From: Paenibacillus phytohabitans
Lineage (GTDB): Bacteria; Bacillota; Bacilli; Paenibacillales; Paenibacillaceae
Length of the DNA stretch: 64,000 nt
Direction of reading: 5' to 3'
Assembly (NCBI RefSeq): GCF_013141775.1
Contig: NZ_WHOB01000094.1
Coordinates: forward strand, 124,001-188,000
The position numbers and the translations under genes are program-made. Shown one piece after another: positions 52,422 through 60,100 of the stretch (within the stretch, counting starts at the first letter, position 1; the number at the start of each line of letters is the position of its first letter). The notes beneath the pieces were generated by a model, which had not been told where the DNA came from, ran no database searches, and worked only from the letters and a program-made list of their open reading frames with translations.

Positions 52422-53173
52422 CACAGATCATCGCTCCTTGTCCAGAAAATAACCTTCTTCTCCAGCAGCCCGATACACCAGAACAGCAGCAGGCCGCACA
52501 GCGCCGAAGCAATAATGGCCGAGAACATCACCGGAGTATCCATATGGTAAGAGGAGACGAGCACCACATAACCCAGCCCCTTATTGGCCCCGACAAATTC
52601 GCCGACAATCGCTCCAACAATGGCAAGCGAGGTCGAGATTTTCAGTGCGGAGAAGATATAAGGCAGACTGGTCGGCAGCCGCAGCTTCCAGAATATTTCA
52701 CTTTTGGTTCCTTTATAGGTGGAGAACAGCTCCCAGGCCTCGTATTCAATCGCCTTAAGACCTTTGACACTGTTCACCAGAATCGGGAAAAAGCAGATCA
52801 GCATCGAAGCGATGACCTTCGAGGTATATCCGGTCCCCAGCCACACGACAAGCAGCGGCGCCAGCGCAACCAGCGGTGTAGTCTTAAGGGCAATAGCGAG
52901 CGGGAACATCCCCTTCTCAATCGGCTTGGAATGAACAAAAATAACTGCAGTAATCAGGCCCAGTATGTTAGCGAGCATGAACCCGGTCAGGGATTCGCCC
53001 AGGGTAACCAGCGTATGGGACCACAGCGAACCATCGATGGCCGAGACCACCTGGGTTGGAGAAGGCAGCAGATACATCGGAACCGACAGGAGCCGTACGG
53101 CCAGCTCCCACAATATCAGGAAGCCGAGTGCAAAGGTGACCGGGTACAGGCTGTCCTTGAGTTTGGCTGTCAT
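52421..53173 (-). CDS. ABC transporter permease, cyanuric acid locus
   Basis: A 250-residue SsuC/TauC-type permease with six hydrophobic segments and the loop VKGLKAIEYEAWELFSTYKGTKSEIFWKLRLP. The ATG at 53173 overlaps the ATPase stop by four bases; the upstream extension is in ATPase coding sequence. Unlike the pyrimidine importer, there is only one permease gene, so it should act as a homodimer. Confidence 0.87.
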   Translation of the reverse strand: MTAKLKDSLYPVTFALGFLILWELAVRLLSVPMYLLPSPTQVVSAIDGSLWSHTLVTLGESLTGFMLANILGLITAVIFVHSKPIEKGMFPLAIALKTTPLVALAPLLVVWLGTGYTSKVIASMLICFFPILVNSVKGLKAIEYEAWELFSTYKGTKSEIFWKLRLPTSLPYIFSALKISTSLAIVGAIVGEFVGANKGLGYVVLVSSYHMDTPVMFSAIIASALCGLLLFWCIGLLEKKVIFWTRSDDL

Positions 53174-53979
53174 AGATGCTTCACCCGCTTTCTCAATTCC
53201 TTGACGGTCCGGTGGAATTCCGGCAGCTCTTCCATTCCCGCTTGACGCGGTGAAGGCAGCGGTACCGGAATAATATCGGTCACCCCGGCCGGCCGGGGTG
53301 ACATCATCACCACCCGGTCCGACAGAAGCACGGATTCCTGAATGGAATGGGTAACCATTACAATGCTGCTTAGACTTGTCTCCGGACTCTCCCACAGACG
53401 CAGCAGCTCAAAGTTCAGCTTCTCGCGGGTCAGTTCATCCAGCGCACCGAACGGCTCATCCATCAGCAGCACGGTCGGATCGGCGGCCAAGGCTCTGGCA
53501 ATCGCCGCCCGCTGCTGCATTCCGCCGCTGAGCTGATGCGGGAAGTGGTTCTGGAAATCCTGCAGGCCGACCAGCCGCAGGGCGCTTTCCGCCTTTTCAC
53601 GCGCTTCCTTTTTGCTGAATTTCTTCTTCGGGCCTAGCTCAAGAGGGAGCATGACATTCTGCAGGGCACTGAGCCATGGCATCAGGACAGGCTTTTGAAA
53701 GACCATGCCCAGCGACAGGTCCGGGGAGGAATACGCAACCTCCCCGCCTCCTTCCGGGCTTAGCAGCCGCAGCATCAGCCGCAGTGTCGTTGATTTCCCG
53801 CAGCCGCTCGGTCCGAGAATGGAGATGAATTCATTGCGGTATACGTCAAGACTGACATTATCAAGCACAGGCACATTGCCGAAGGAAAGAGAGCAATTGC
53901 GCAAGGAGAGCATCGTGTCCCGGGTACCGGGATTCTTCACAGGGGCGGAATCCATCTGTTCTTTCATCGCTGTTGTCAT
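53170..53979 (-). CDS. ABC transporter ATPase, cyanuric acid locus
   Basis: A 269-residue importer ATPase with Walker A GPSGCGKSTTLRLML, signature LSGGMQQRAAIARAL, Walker B VLLMDEPFGALDEL and H-loop MVTHSIQES. TAAGGAGGG precedes the ATG at 53979. It is translationally coupled to the permease gene. It is a close relative in motif pattern of the ATPase at 8396-9178. Confidence 0.88.
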   Translation of the reverse strand: MTTAMKEQMDSAPVKNPGTRDTMLSLRNCSLSFGNVPVLDNVSLDVYRNEFISILGPSGCGKSTTLRLMLRLLSPEGGGEVAYSSPDLSLGMVFQKPVLMPWLSALQNVMLPLELGPKKKFSKKEAREKAESALRLVGLQDFQNHFPHQLSGGMQQRAAIARALAADPTVLLMDEPFGALDELTREKLNFELLRLWESPETSLSSIVMVTHSIQESVLLSDRVVMMSPRPAGVTDIIPVPLPSPRQAGMEELPEFHRTVKELRKRVKHL

Positions 53980-53992
53980 ACCGGTTCCCTCC

Positions 53993-55006
53993 TTATTTCA
54001 AGTACTCATTGGTGAACAATGAGCCGATGTCCTGCTGCTTTTTCACAAAGTCCAGATCGATAAGATTCTGCTGCAGCGTCTCCCACGCCGCCTCGTCCAT
54101 CGAGCCGAGCGGAAGCTTCTCCGGCTCAAGCAGCGGAATGCTGGCCTTCATCATGCTAATTTCATGCGCAAGATCCAGCTTTTCTCCATATTTCAGGCCG
54201 AATTCTGCCGCTTCCTCAGGATGCTCCATCGCGTAATCCCAGCCCTTCATGGAGGCCTGTACGAAACTCCGGACCATTTCCGGATCCTTCTCAATCACAG
54301 ACTCCGTGGTAAACAGGGTGTCGGCATAGAAATTGATGCCATAGTCGTTCGGGTCGATAATATTGACTTCCTTGCCCTGCTCCTGCACAGCCAGCACCTC
54401 ATTAATTACATATCCGGGCCATGCCTTGACCTGGCCGGTCAACAAGGGGCTGAGATCATATTTGATCGGCATCTCTTCGATTTGCGAGGTTTCAATGCCC
54501 GCGCTTTTCTCCATAGCACGGAAGGTCAGCTCTTCATTGCCGCCGAGCTTGATGCCCACCTTTTGGCCGACAAGATCTTCCATTGTGGTGATACCGGATT
54601 CTTTAAGCGTGAACATTACGAACGGGGTTTTGCGGTATATCGCAGATAACGCCTTAACCGGTACGCCTTTTTCTCTGGCAATAATGATCTGGTCAGCACC
54701 GGTTACCCCGAACTCCTCACTGCCCGAAGCGACCATCTGTACCGCCGGAAAATCCGAGCCTCCCGGCCGAATCTCCACATCCAGCCCCGCTTCCTTATAG
54801 AAGCCCTTTTCAACGGCGGTATAGAACCCGGCAAACTGCGCCTGATGAATCCACTTCAACCTCAGAACAACCTTCTTAAGCTCACCGGAGCCTTCCGCCC
54901 CCTGTCCCTCAGCCTTGCCGGTATCCGAATTGTTGCCGCAGGCTGTAATGAGCAGCATTAGTGAAGTGAGCAGGATAAGCGCTTTGGTTCTGGACTTGTT
55001 CCACAT
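53993..55006 (-). CDS. ABC substrate-binding lipoprotein (NMT1/THI5-like), cyanuric acid locus
   Basis: A 337-residue lipoprotein with signal peptide and lipobox LLITAC (Cys about residue 23). The core starts KKVVLRLKWIHQAQFAGFYTAVEKGFYKEAGLDVEIRPGG (quoted in parts), the same LKWxxQAQFAG...GxY pattern as the pyrimidine-locus binding protein. The ligand is inferred to be cyanuric acid or biuret. Both loci using this family suggests recognition of a planar imide heterocycle. GGGGGA precedes the ATG at 55006. Confidence 0.87.
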   Translation of the reverse strand: MWNKSRTKALILLTSLMLLITACGNNSDTGKAEGQGAEGSGELKKVVLRLKWIHQAQFAGFYTAVEKGFYKEAGLDVEIRPGGSDFPAVQMVASGSEEFGVTGADQIIIAREKGVPVKALSAIYRKTPFVMFTLKESGITTMEDLVGQKVGIKLGGNEELTFRAMEKSAGIETSQIEEMPIKYDLSPLLTGQVKAWPGYVINEVLAVQEQGKEVNIIDPNDYGINFYADTLFTTESVIEKDPEMVRSFVQASMKGWDYAMEHPEEAAEFGLKYGEKLDLAHEISMMKASIPLLEPEKLPLGSMDEAAWETLQQNLIDLDFVKKQQDIGSLFTNEYLK

Positions 55007-55060
55007 GGTGATTCCCCCGTTATGATGTTATTTGGAATACTGGTCATTCGTAATTCGTAT

Positions 55061-55744
55061 CTAGAATTGCTCCAGCGCCTTCAGCACCGCTTGCGAATCA
55101 CTCACACTGCCGAAGACACCACCCTGCATTTTGACCATATTGAGCGCTGCCAGGTGATTGGCATAATCCGTAGCACCCGTGCAATCCTCCAGGATCAGAC
55201 ATTCATAACCGCGGTCATTGGCTTCGCGCATCGTCGTGTGTACACAGACATCCGTCGTGATTCCGGTCAGAATCAGATGGGTAATCCCTTTATTCTTCAA
55301 TATTAAATCCAGGTCCGTAGCATAAAAGCTGCCTTTACCCGGCTTGTCGATAATGTGCTCTCCTTGTATAGGTGCCAGTTCGTCAATGATCTGCCAGCCG
55401 CGCTCGCCCCGTACGAGAATCCGTCCCGCCGGTCCTTCCGAGCCGATCTCAGCGCCGATCTGTCTGCTCCGCCACCGTTTATTCGCCGGCAGATCGGACA
55501 GATCCGGCTTATGGCCCTCCCGTGTATGGATAACGGTGAATCCGTTAATTTCCCGGATGCGTGCCAGCAGCCGCCCAATCGGCTGAATCGCACTGGCTGT
55601 TAATGAGAGGTCGTAGCCCATTCGCTCCACGTAACCGCCTTTGCCGCAAAAATCCGTCTGCATGTCGATAATCATCAGTGCCGTCTTCGCCGGATCAAGG
55701 ACGCCGTCATAGGGCCAGGTGTAAGGTGCTGCTGTAATCTGCAT
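55061..55744 (-). CDS. biuH: Biuret amidohydrolase BiuH (isochorismatase-like)
   Basis: A 227-residue cysteine hydrolase of the isochorismatase superfamily. The triad is visible: Asp27 in MIIDMQTDFC, Lys134 in IIDKPGKGSF and Cys167 in GITTDVCVHTT. From memory the Rhizobium leguminosarum biuret hydrolase uses Asp36, Lys142 and Cys175, spacings that differ by one residue. It deaminates biuret to allophanate, linking the ring-opening enzyme to AtzF. It is the first gene of the eight-gene operon and has two GlnR/TnrA boxes upstream. GGGGAGC precedes the ATG at 55744. Confidence 0.87.
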   Translation of the reverse strand: MQITAAPYTWPYDGVLDPAKTALMIIDMQTDFCGKGGYVERMGYDLSLTASAIQPIGRLLARIREINGFTVIHTREGHKPDLSDLPANKRWRSRQIGAEIGSEGPAGRILVRGERGWQIIDELAPIQGEHIIDKPGKGSFYATDLDLILKNKGITHLILTGITTDVCVHTTMREANDRGYECLILEDCTGATDYANHLAALNMVKMQGGVFGSVSDSQAVLKALEQF

Positions 55745-55784
55745 GGTTCATGCTCCCCTTCCAGAATTCAATGCATATATTTAA

Positions 55785-55801
55785 TGTTATGTTTATTAAC
55801 A
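55785..55801. promoter_or_regulatory. GlnR/TnrA box 1 of the cyanuric acid operon
   Basis: TGTTATGTTTATTAACA matches TGTNA-N7-TNACA at all fixed positions, 41-57 bases before the biuH start. Confidence 0.75.
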
Positions 55802-55824
55802 TTAATTTTATCTTTCCTGCTGTT

Positions 55825-55841
55825 TGTTAGATTATATTACA
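55825..55841. promoter_or_regulatory. GlnR/TnrA box 2 of the cyanuric acid operon, with promoter
   Basis: TGTTAGATTATATTACA is a second perfect match, exactly 40 bases from box 1. On the minus strand it overlaps a TATAAT -10 that has AAGACA 17 bases upstream, a plausible promoter. Two boxes at fixed spacing recall the dual GlnR sites known at Paenibacillus nif promoters. Confidence 0.7.
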
Positions 55842-55956
55842 ACAAATTTGCAATGTCTTCGTTTTTATTACGAAATAATGCGCTAATTGTTTGTGATATT
55901 CTACATATATAACATAAACATTACACAAAACCCCGGAATTACCCCATTCATATATT

Positions 55957-56075
55957 AAAAAAAGCCGCCCAACGCAGGCAGCCTAAGCAGCAGTCCGTTC
56001 TCCAGCTCAAAGATCCGGCTGTTCTTGCAGAGCAGACTCCTCCCATAAGCTGTAAGCGCTGGGAAACCAGTTTTT
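55957..56075 (-). pseudogene. Possible gene remnant with its terminator
   Basis: On the minus strand a stretch encodes ALTAYGRSLLCKNSRIFELE followed by NGLLLRLPALGGFF and a stop, which loosely resembles the C-terminal piece of an ABC-F type ATPase with an internal deletion. GGCAGC and GCCGCCC with a T7 run (55957-55982) form a terminator right after it. There is no start or upstream body. The identity is weak. Confidence 0.25.
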
Positions 56076-56270
56076 CAAGCAATATAGAGCTGCACATTTC
56101 AAGATTATTAATAAATTGGCAGAATACAGTTGAAAAATAGCTCCTTAAGTACTAGAATTAAGCTTGTTTGCAGAAGTTCCTGCAGCGCAGGAACCAGTTA
56201 TGACCTTTTTTGTCGATTACAGTCGATTGAAATCGCCTCATGCTGAGTGTATATCATTGATCTATTTCTA

Positions 56271-56354
56271 AAGGCAAACTTCCTGAAAGGGTAGGACGCA
56301 AAGCAATGGGCCTAAGAATGCTGAGAATCCGCGTTTATGGTCGCCAGGCTGCCA
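56271..56354 (+). ncRNA. Cyclic di-GMP-I riboswitch (GEMM)
   Basis: The stretch carries the GEMM-I core: GGCAAAC, a GAAA tetraloop in TTCCTGAAAGGG, the conserved GGACGCAAAGC followed by GGGCCT, and a closing GGTCGCCAGGCTGCC that pairs back to the first strand. It lies 105 bases ahead of the FapA-like gene start, within a leader that would otherwise be read as N-terminal coding sequence. CCAGGCT at 56344-56350 is repeated at 56393-56399, a candidate alternative pairing strand for the expression platform. No clear terminator was found, so control may be at translation. Confidence 0.8.
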
Positions 56355-56458
56355 ATAGAGACCACGTAAGCCATCAGTCACCGGGAGATCCCCCAGGCTT
56401 TATGATGCTCTTTTCTGTACGAATGCCATTGATTATACGAAAAAGCGAGGTTAAGATA

Positions 56459-58084
56459 ATGCCGCAGCAATTCATCGAACCAACCCGATATGATTTCGTG
56501 GAATCCTTGATGCTTGAACGGACCGGATTCCTGGATTCTTTCTCTGTGGAGGGCCGGACTTCCGGCGGGATGAATGGGGATAAGGATGGAATTATCCTTG
56601 TGCAGAATAATCAGATCTTCATTACTCCCCCGCTCTCTGGCGGCAAGCCCGCCCGGATCTCCGCTGTTCATCCTGTAGTGCTGAAGATCAACTGGAAGAC
56701 CGTTACAGAGCCTACTGAGGTGACCTCAGCGGATCATATTACCTGGGAAATTTGCGAGAAGCCACAGTATCAGATTACGGTTTCACCTGACAAGCTCAAA
56801 GTGCATTTCACCTTGTACCGTGCAGAGAAGTACGCCTGGAATCTGGTCAATTGCCCGGCTTCCTTCGAAGCCGCAGTCCGGGCCGAGCCTAACCGGGCGA
56901 TGCTGCTGTCCACGCTCACCATAGAACAGATTCTCTCTTCGCTGGATAACCGCTCCATTCTGCGGAACCTGAATATCCCGGCCCTATACGCCGAACTGAA
57001 CAACCCTACATATCTCCCTGTCTGTATCGCAGAAGGGAGAGCCCCGCTGCCCGGCAAGAAATCAAGGCTGCAGCTATCCCTACCGGAGCATACGCTCACA
57101 GGCAATGGAATGCTCCAGGGGGGACGAACTGCGGAAGCTGCAGATTCCTTAGATTTTCTGCGGTTTCCGGGAGCACCCTTCGCCAGAGAGGGAGAGGTCT
57201 TCGCCCGCAAGCTGCCGCCCGAAGAGGGAATTCCCGGATTTGACGTAGAAGGAGGCATCTTGCCTCCACCTCCACCGCAGGATATTTATTTCGCAGCCGG
57301 AGATAATGCACGGCTGCTTCCAAACGGGGAGATCGCGGCTCTGCGTACGGGCAGACCCCGCATCTGCGGAGACTCCGGCAGCGTCACAACCTGCGATTTC
57401 CCGGCCCTATGCCTCATCACCAAGGAAATGGCGGCAACGGCCCGTGAGATTATGTTTGCAGGTGACATCGTTGTACCCTCAGATATTGAAGGCCCTATGT
57501 GTATTGAGGCGTTAGGGAACGTGTATGTCTACGGCAACGTCTGCCAATCTACAATTACGGCTACAGGCAGTATCTATATAAGCGGTCAAGTAACCGGCTG
57601 CAGCCTGCACACCGGACTTGCCGGGGTACACCAGCACCGCCTGCACCGCTTCTCCAGTCTGCTGCTGACTGAAGTTGGCGGACTGCGGGAAGCCGCCCGG
57701 CTGCTGGCCAAGAATGTAGAATCCCGCCAGCAATCCGTGAAATACGGTCTGGTGGTTATGCTGCTGCTGGAGGATAAGTACAGCCATATAGAGTGCCTGA
57801 TCAGCGATCTTAAATCCGCACTGCTGTGCATGGAAGGGACCCCCCAGCCCGGTACGGATCAGCTCAAGCAGATGCTGGAGGTTTTTACCCATCCGGGGCA
57901 GTTCACCGAGTTTATCACTGACAGTGTTCTGAACAGCTTCTTCCGGCTGCTGCGTAATCTGTGTGAAGACATTGAACTGCTCCAGGAGGAGCATGTCTTC
58001 ATTAATATCGCCCGTTCCCATAACAGTATCCTGGAGTCCGGCGGAGAACTGATCCTGCGGGACGCGGACGCAGAAACGGTCTAA
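56459..58084 (+). CDS. FapA/DUF342 family protein under a c-di-GMP riboswitch
   Basis: A 541-residue cytoplasmic protein of the DUF342 (FapA, flagellar assembly protein A) group. The C-terminal half contains the right-handed beta-helix repeats GDIVVPSDIEGPMCIEALGNVYVYGNV and ATGSIYISGQVTG (about residues 340-380), then a helical tail. The N-terminal 250 residues are less familiar. FapA-like proteins are linked to polar flagellar or envelope organisation; the true role is unclear. ATG 56459 is chosen because GCGAGG lies eight bases upstream and the longer open frame would translate the riboswitch. Regulation by c-di-GMP supports a motility or surface function. Confidence 0.8.
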   Translation: MPQQFIEPTRYDFVESLMLERTGFLDSFSVEGRTSGGMNGDKDGIILVQNNQIFITPPLSGGKPARISAVHPVVLKINWKTVTEPTEVTSADHITWEICEKPQYQITVSPDKLKVHFTLYRAEKYAWNLVNCPASFEAAVRAEPNRAMLLSTLTIEQILSSLDNRSILRNLNIPALYAELNNPTYLPVCIAEGRAPLPGKKSRLQLSLPEHTLTGNGMLQGGRTAEAADSLDFLRFPGAPFAREGEVFARKLPPEEGIPGFDVEGGILPPPPPQDIYFAAGDNARLLPNGEIAALRTGRPRICGDSGSVTTCDFPALCLITKEMAATAREIMFAGDIVVPSDIEGPMCIEALGNVYVYGNVCQSTITATGSIYISGQVTGCSLHTGLAGVHQHRLHRFSSLLLTEVGGLREAARLLAKNVESRQQSVKYGLVVMLLLEDKYSHIECLISDLKSALLCMEGTPQPGTDQLKQMLEVFTHPGQFTEFITDSVLNSFFRLLRNLCEDIELLQEEHVFINIARSHNSILESGGELILRDADAETV

Positions 58085-58112
58085 GCCTGCTATAATGTGA
58101 CCCCTGACAAAC

Positions 58113-58151
58113 ACAAACGGCTGTCCCTCTTCTGAGGGAGCAGCCGTTTGT
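58113..58151. terminator. Bidirectional terminator between fapA-like and EamA genes
   Basis: ACAAACGGCTGTCCCTC and GAGGGAGCAGCCGTTTGT form a 17-bp stem around TTCT (one bulge), flanked by A and T residues on the two sides. Confidence 0.85.
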
Positions 58152-59069
58152 TTATTCCTTACCCAGACCGGGTACCGGGGTCTGCAGGACATTCCCGGCA
58201 TTCCGGCCCAGCCTGACATTCACCAGAATAATGCTGCTCACAATCAGCAGCATACCGATGACCAGATTCAACGTAATCTGTTCATGCAATAAGACTACAC
58301 TGGAGCCGATGGAAATCAGCGGAATCAGAAAGGTGAACGAGCCTACCTTGCCGGCCTCTCCTTCATTGATCAGCTTGAAGTATACCAACCAGCCCAGCGC
58401 AATCACGAAGACCGCGATGAACAGTGTATTTATTATAAAAGTACTACTCCAGGTAATATCCGCCCAACTCTCCGAAGCTGAGCCTGCCGCCAGCAGGATT
58501 ACCCCGCCGATCATGATCTGCATCGCGGTCATCCACAGCATATCTACTCTGGCTGCATTGCGTTTGGTGTAGACCGTAGCCAGCGCCCAGCTGAGTGCAC
58601 TGGCCAAGGCCAGCAGGACGCCTACAGGCGAAATGCTTCCGGTTAATCCCCCAAGGCTTAATGAGGCTACTCCGAGGAAGCCGATTACGAGGCCGGCGAT
58701 CTTAAGCCCGTACATCCGCTCGCCCAGCCAGATCCAGGCAAAGATTCCGAGCAGCACCGGCTGCAGGAATACAATGGCCGAGAAGAGGCCGGACGGTACA
58801 TACTGCAGGCCAATCGTCTGGAAGCCATAGTAGAAGACGATACTGAGGAAGGCTGACACCAGATAGACGGGCCAGAGCTGGCGCAAATGCAGCTGCTTCC
58901 GCTTCGGCAGCGCCGCGATGATTAGTATAATACCGGCAATGACCGTTCGGATTCCGGCGAACAGCAAGGGCGGGGCATACGTTAAGGCAATTTTGGAGAG
59001 CGGCCAGTTGATGCCCCAGACAATAACCAGGAACACTAATAAGCCAATGGTTTGCTTCCGCTTCTGCAT
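58152..59069 (-). CDS. EamA/DMT family transporter
   Basis: A 305-residue protein with ten hydrophobic segments in two EamA repeats (LVFLVIVWGINWPLSKIALTYAPPL; ASALSWALATVYTKRNAARV; FLIPLISIGSSVVLLHEQITL). It belongs to the RhaT/YdcZ-like drug/metabolite exporters. It is divergent from the LysR gene with a 96-bp shared promoter region, the classic arrangement for a LysR-controlled exporter. Substrate unknown. Confidence 0.85.
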   Translation of the reverse strand: MQKRKQTIGLLVFLVIVWGINWPLSKIALTYAPPLLFAGIRTVIAGIILIIAALPKRKQLHLRQLWPVYLVSAFLSIVFYYGFQTIGLQYVPSGLFSAIVFLQPVLLGIFAWIWLGERMYGLKIAGLVIGFLGVASLSLGGLTGSISPVGVLLALASALSWALATVYTKRNAARVDMLWMTAMQIMIGGVILLAAGSASESWADITWSSTFIINTLFIAVFVIALGWLVYFKLINEGEAGKVGSFTFLIPLISIGSSVVLLHEQITLNLVIGMLLIVSSIILVNVRLGRNAGNVLQTPVPGLGKE

Positions 59070-59165
59070 GAGTTCACCTCTTGTTCTGATTTCTTCCCAA
59101 ATGATACAATAGATTCAGTCATAATTGAAATGAATTATAATCATGAGGGGCATACCAGATTAGAT

Positions 59166-60095
59166 ATGAATAACACTCAAATTCGCCTATTTGTCTTAAT
59201 CGCTGAGAGCCGCAGCTTCACCAAGGCAGGTCTTGAGCTGAATATGACCCAGCCCGCAGTCAGCCGGGCCATCTCCGCACTCGAAGCCGAGCTGGACGTG
59301 AAGCTGCTGCTGCGCGACCGGCGCAGCGGATTGATGCTGACGGATATCGGCAAGCGGATTCTGGTTATCTGCCGCGGAATCCTCAGCGGCCTCGATAAGA
59401 TAGATCAGGAGATTGCCGCCGAGAAAGGCCTGGAGAAGGGCCTCATCCGCATCGGCGCCTTTCCGGTTGCCGCTGCTTATTTTGTCCCGAAGATTATCAG
59501 TGCCATCACTGCCAAATACCCCGGAATTGAGATCAGATTATATGAAGGCTCGGTCGCCGAGGTGAAGGACTGGCTGGCATCACGGTTCATTGACGCAGGC
59601 CTGATGATTCCGCCGGTCGAAGATTTCGCCTCCCTGCCGCTGTTCCGGGAGAAGCTCTACGCCGTATTGCCCGGGGATCACGAGCTTCGGCACAAGCAGA
59701 TCATCTGCGTAAAGGATCTGGAAGCTCAGCCTATGCTGCTCTGCAGGTCGGGCTACGAGCCTCCGGTAGTGGACTTATTCCACCGGGCCGGAAGCAGGCT
59801 GAATGTGAAATACGAGGTCAATAGCTACATTACGGCATTGAATATGATCAAGGAGGGGCTCGCCGTCGGTGTGATGTCCCAGCTCTCCCTCTTGTCGCTA
59901 CCGCCGAATGTCGTGGTCCGGGAGCTGGCGCCTGATGCTTACCGCGATATTCATATCGCTGTCCATTCACTGGAGGAGACCTCCATTGCCGTACAATTAT
60001 TTATTGATACAGCGCTGCAGCTGTTCTCCGGTAATGATGCCCCTCCGCCGTCTCCGGCTGTAGCCAGCCTAACTAACGATACCGATAAGGAGTGA
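59166..60095 (+). CDS. LysR family transcriptional regulator
   Basis: A 309-residue regulator. The N-terminal helix-turn-helix is FVLIAESRSFTKAGLELNMTQPAVSRAISALEAELDVKLL (residues 7-46, shown as one region), followed by an effector domain with IRIGAFPVAAAYFVPKIISAI and ELRHKQIICVKDLEAQPMLL. The ATG at 59166 matches family N-termini although the ribosome site is poor; an ATG 12 codons upstream is an alternative. Probably controls the divergent EamA transporter and the aldo/keto reductase whose start follows its stop by five bases. Confidence 0.85.
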   Translation: MNNTQIRLFVLIAESRSFTKAGLELNMTQPAVSRAISALEAELDVKLLLRDRRSGLMLTDIGKRILVICRGILSGLDKIDQEIAAEKGLEKGLIRIGAFPVAAAYFVPKIISAITAKYPGIEIRLYEGSVAEVKDWLASRFIDAGLMIPPVEDFASLPLFREKLYAVLPGDHELRHKQIICVKDLEAQPMLLCRSGYEPPVVDLFHRAGSRLNVKYEVNSYITALNMIKEGLAVGVMSQLSLLSLPPNVVVRELAPDAYRDIHIAVHSLEETSIAVQLFIDTALQLFSGNDAPPPSPAVASLTNDTDKE

Positions 60096-60100
60096 TTATC

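Noticed and set aside
56306..56458. N-terminal extension of the FapA-like protein
   Set aside because: This stretch contains the c-di-GMP riboswitch; the ATG at 56459 has its own ribosome site and matches better.
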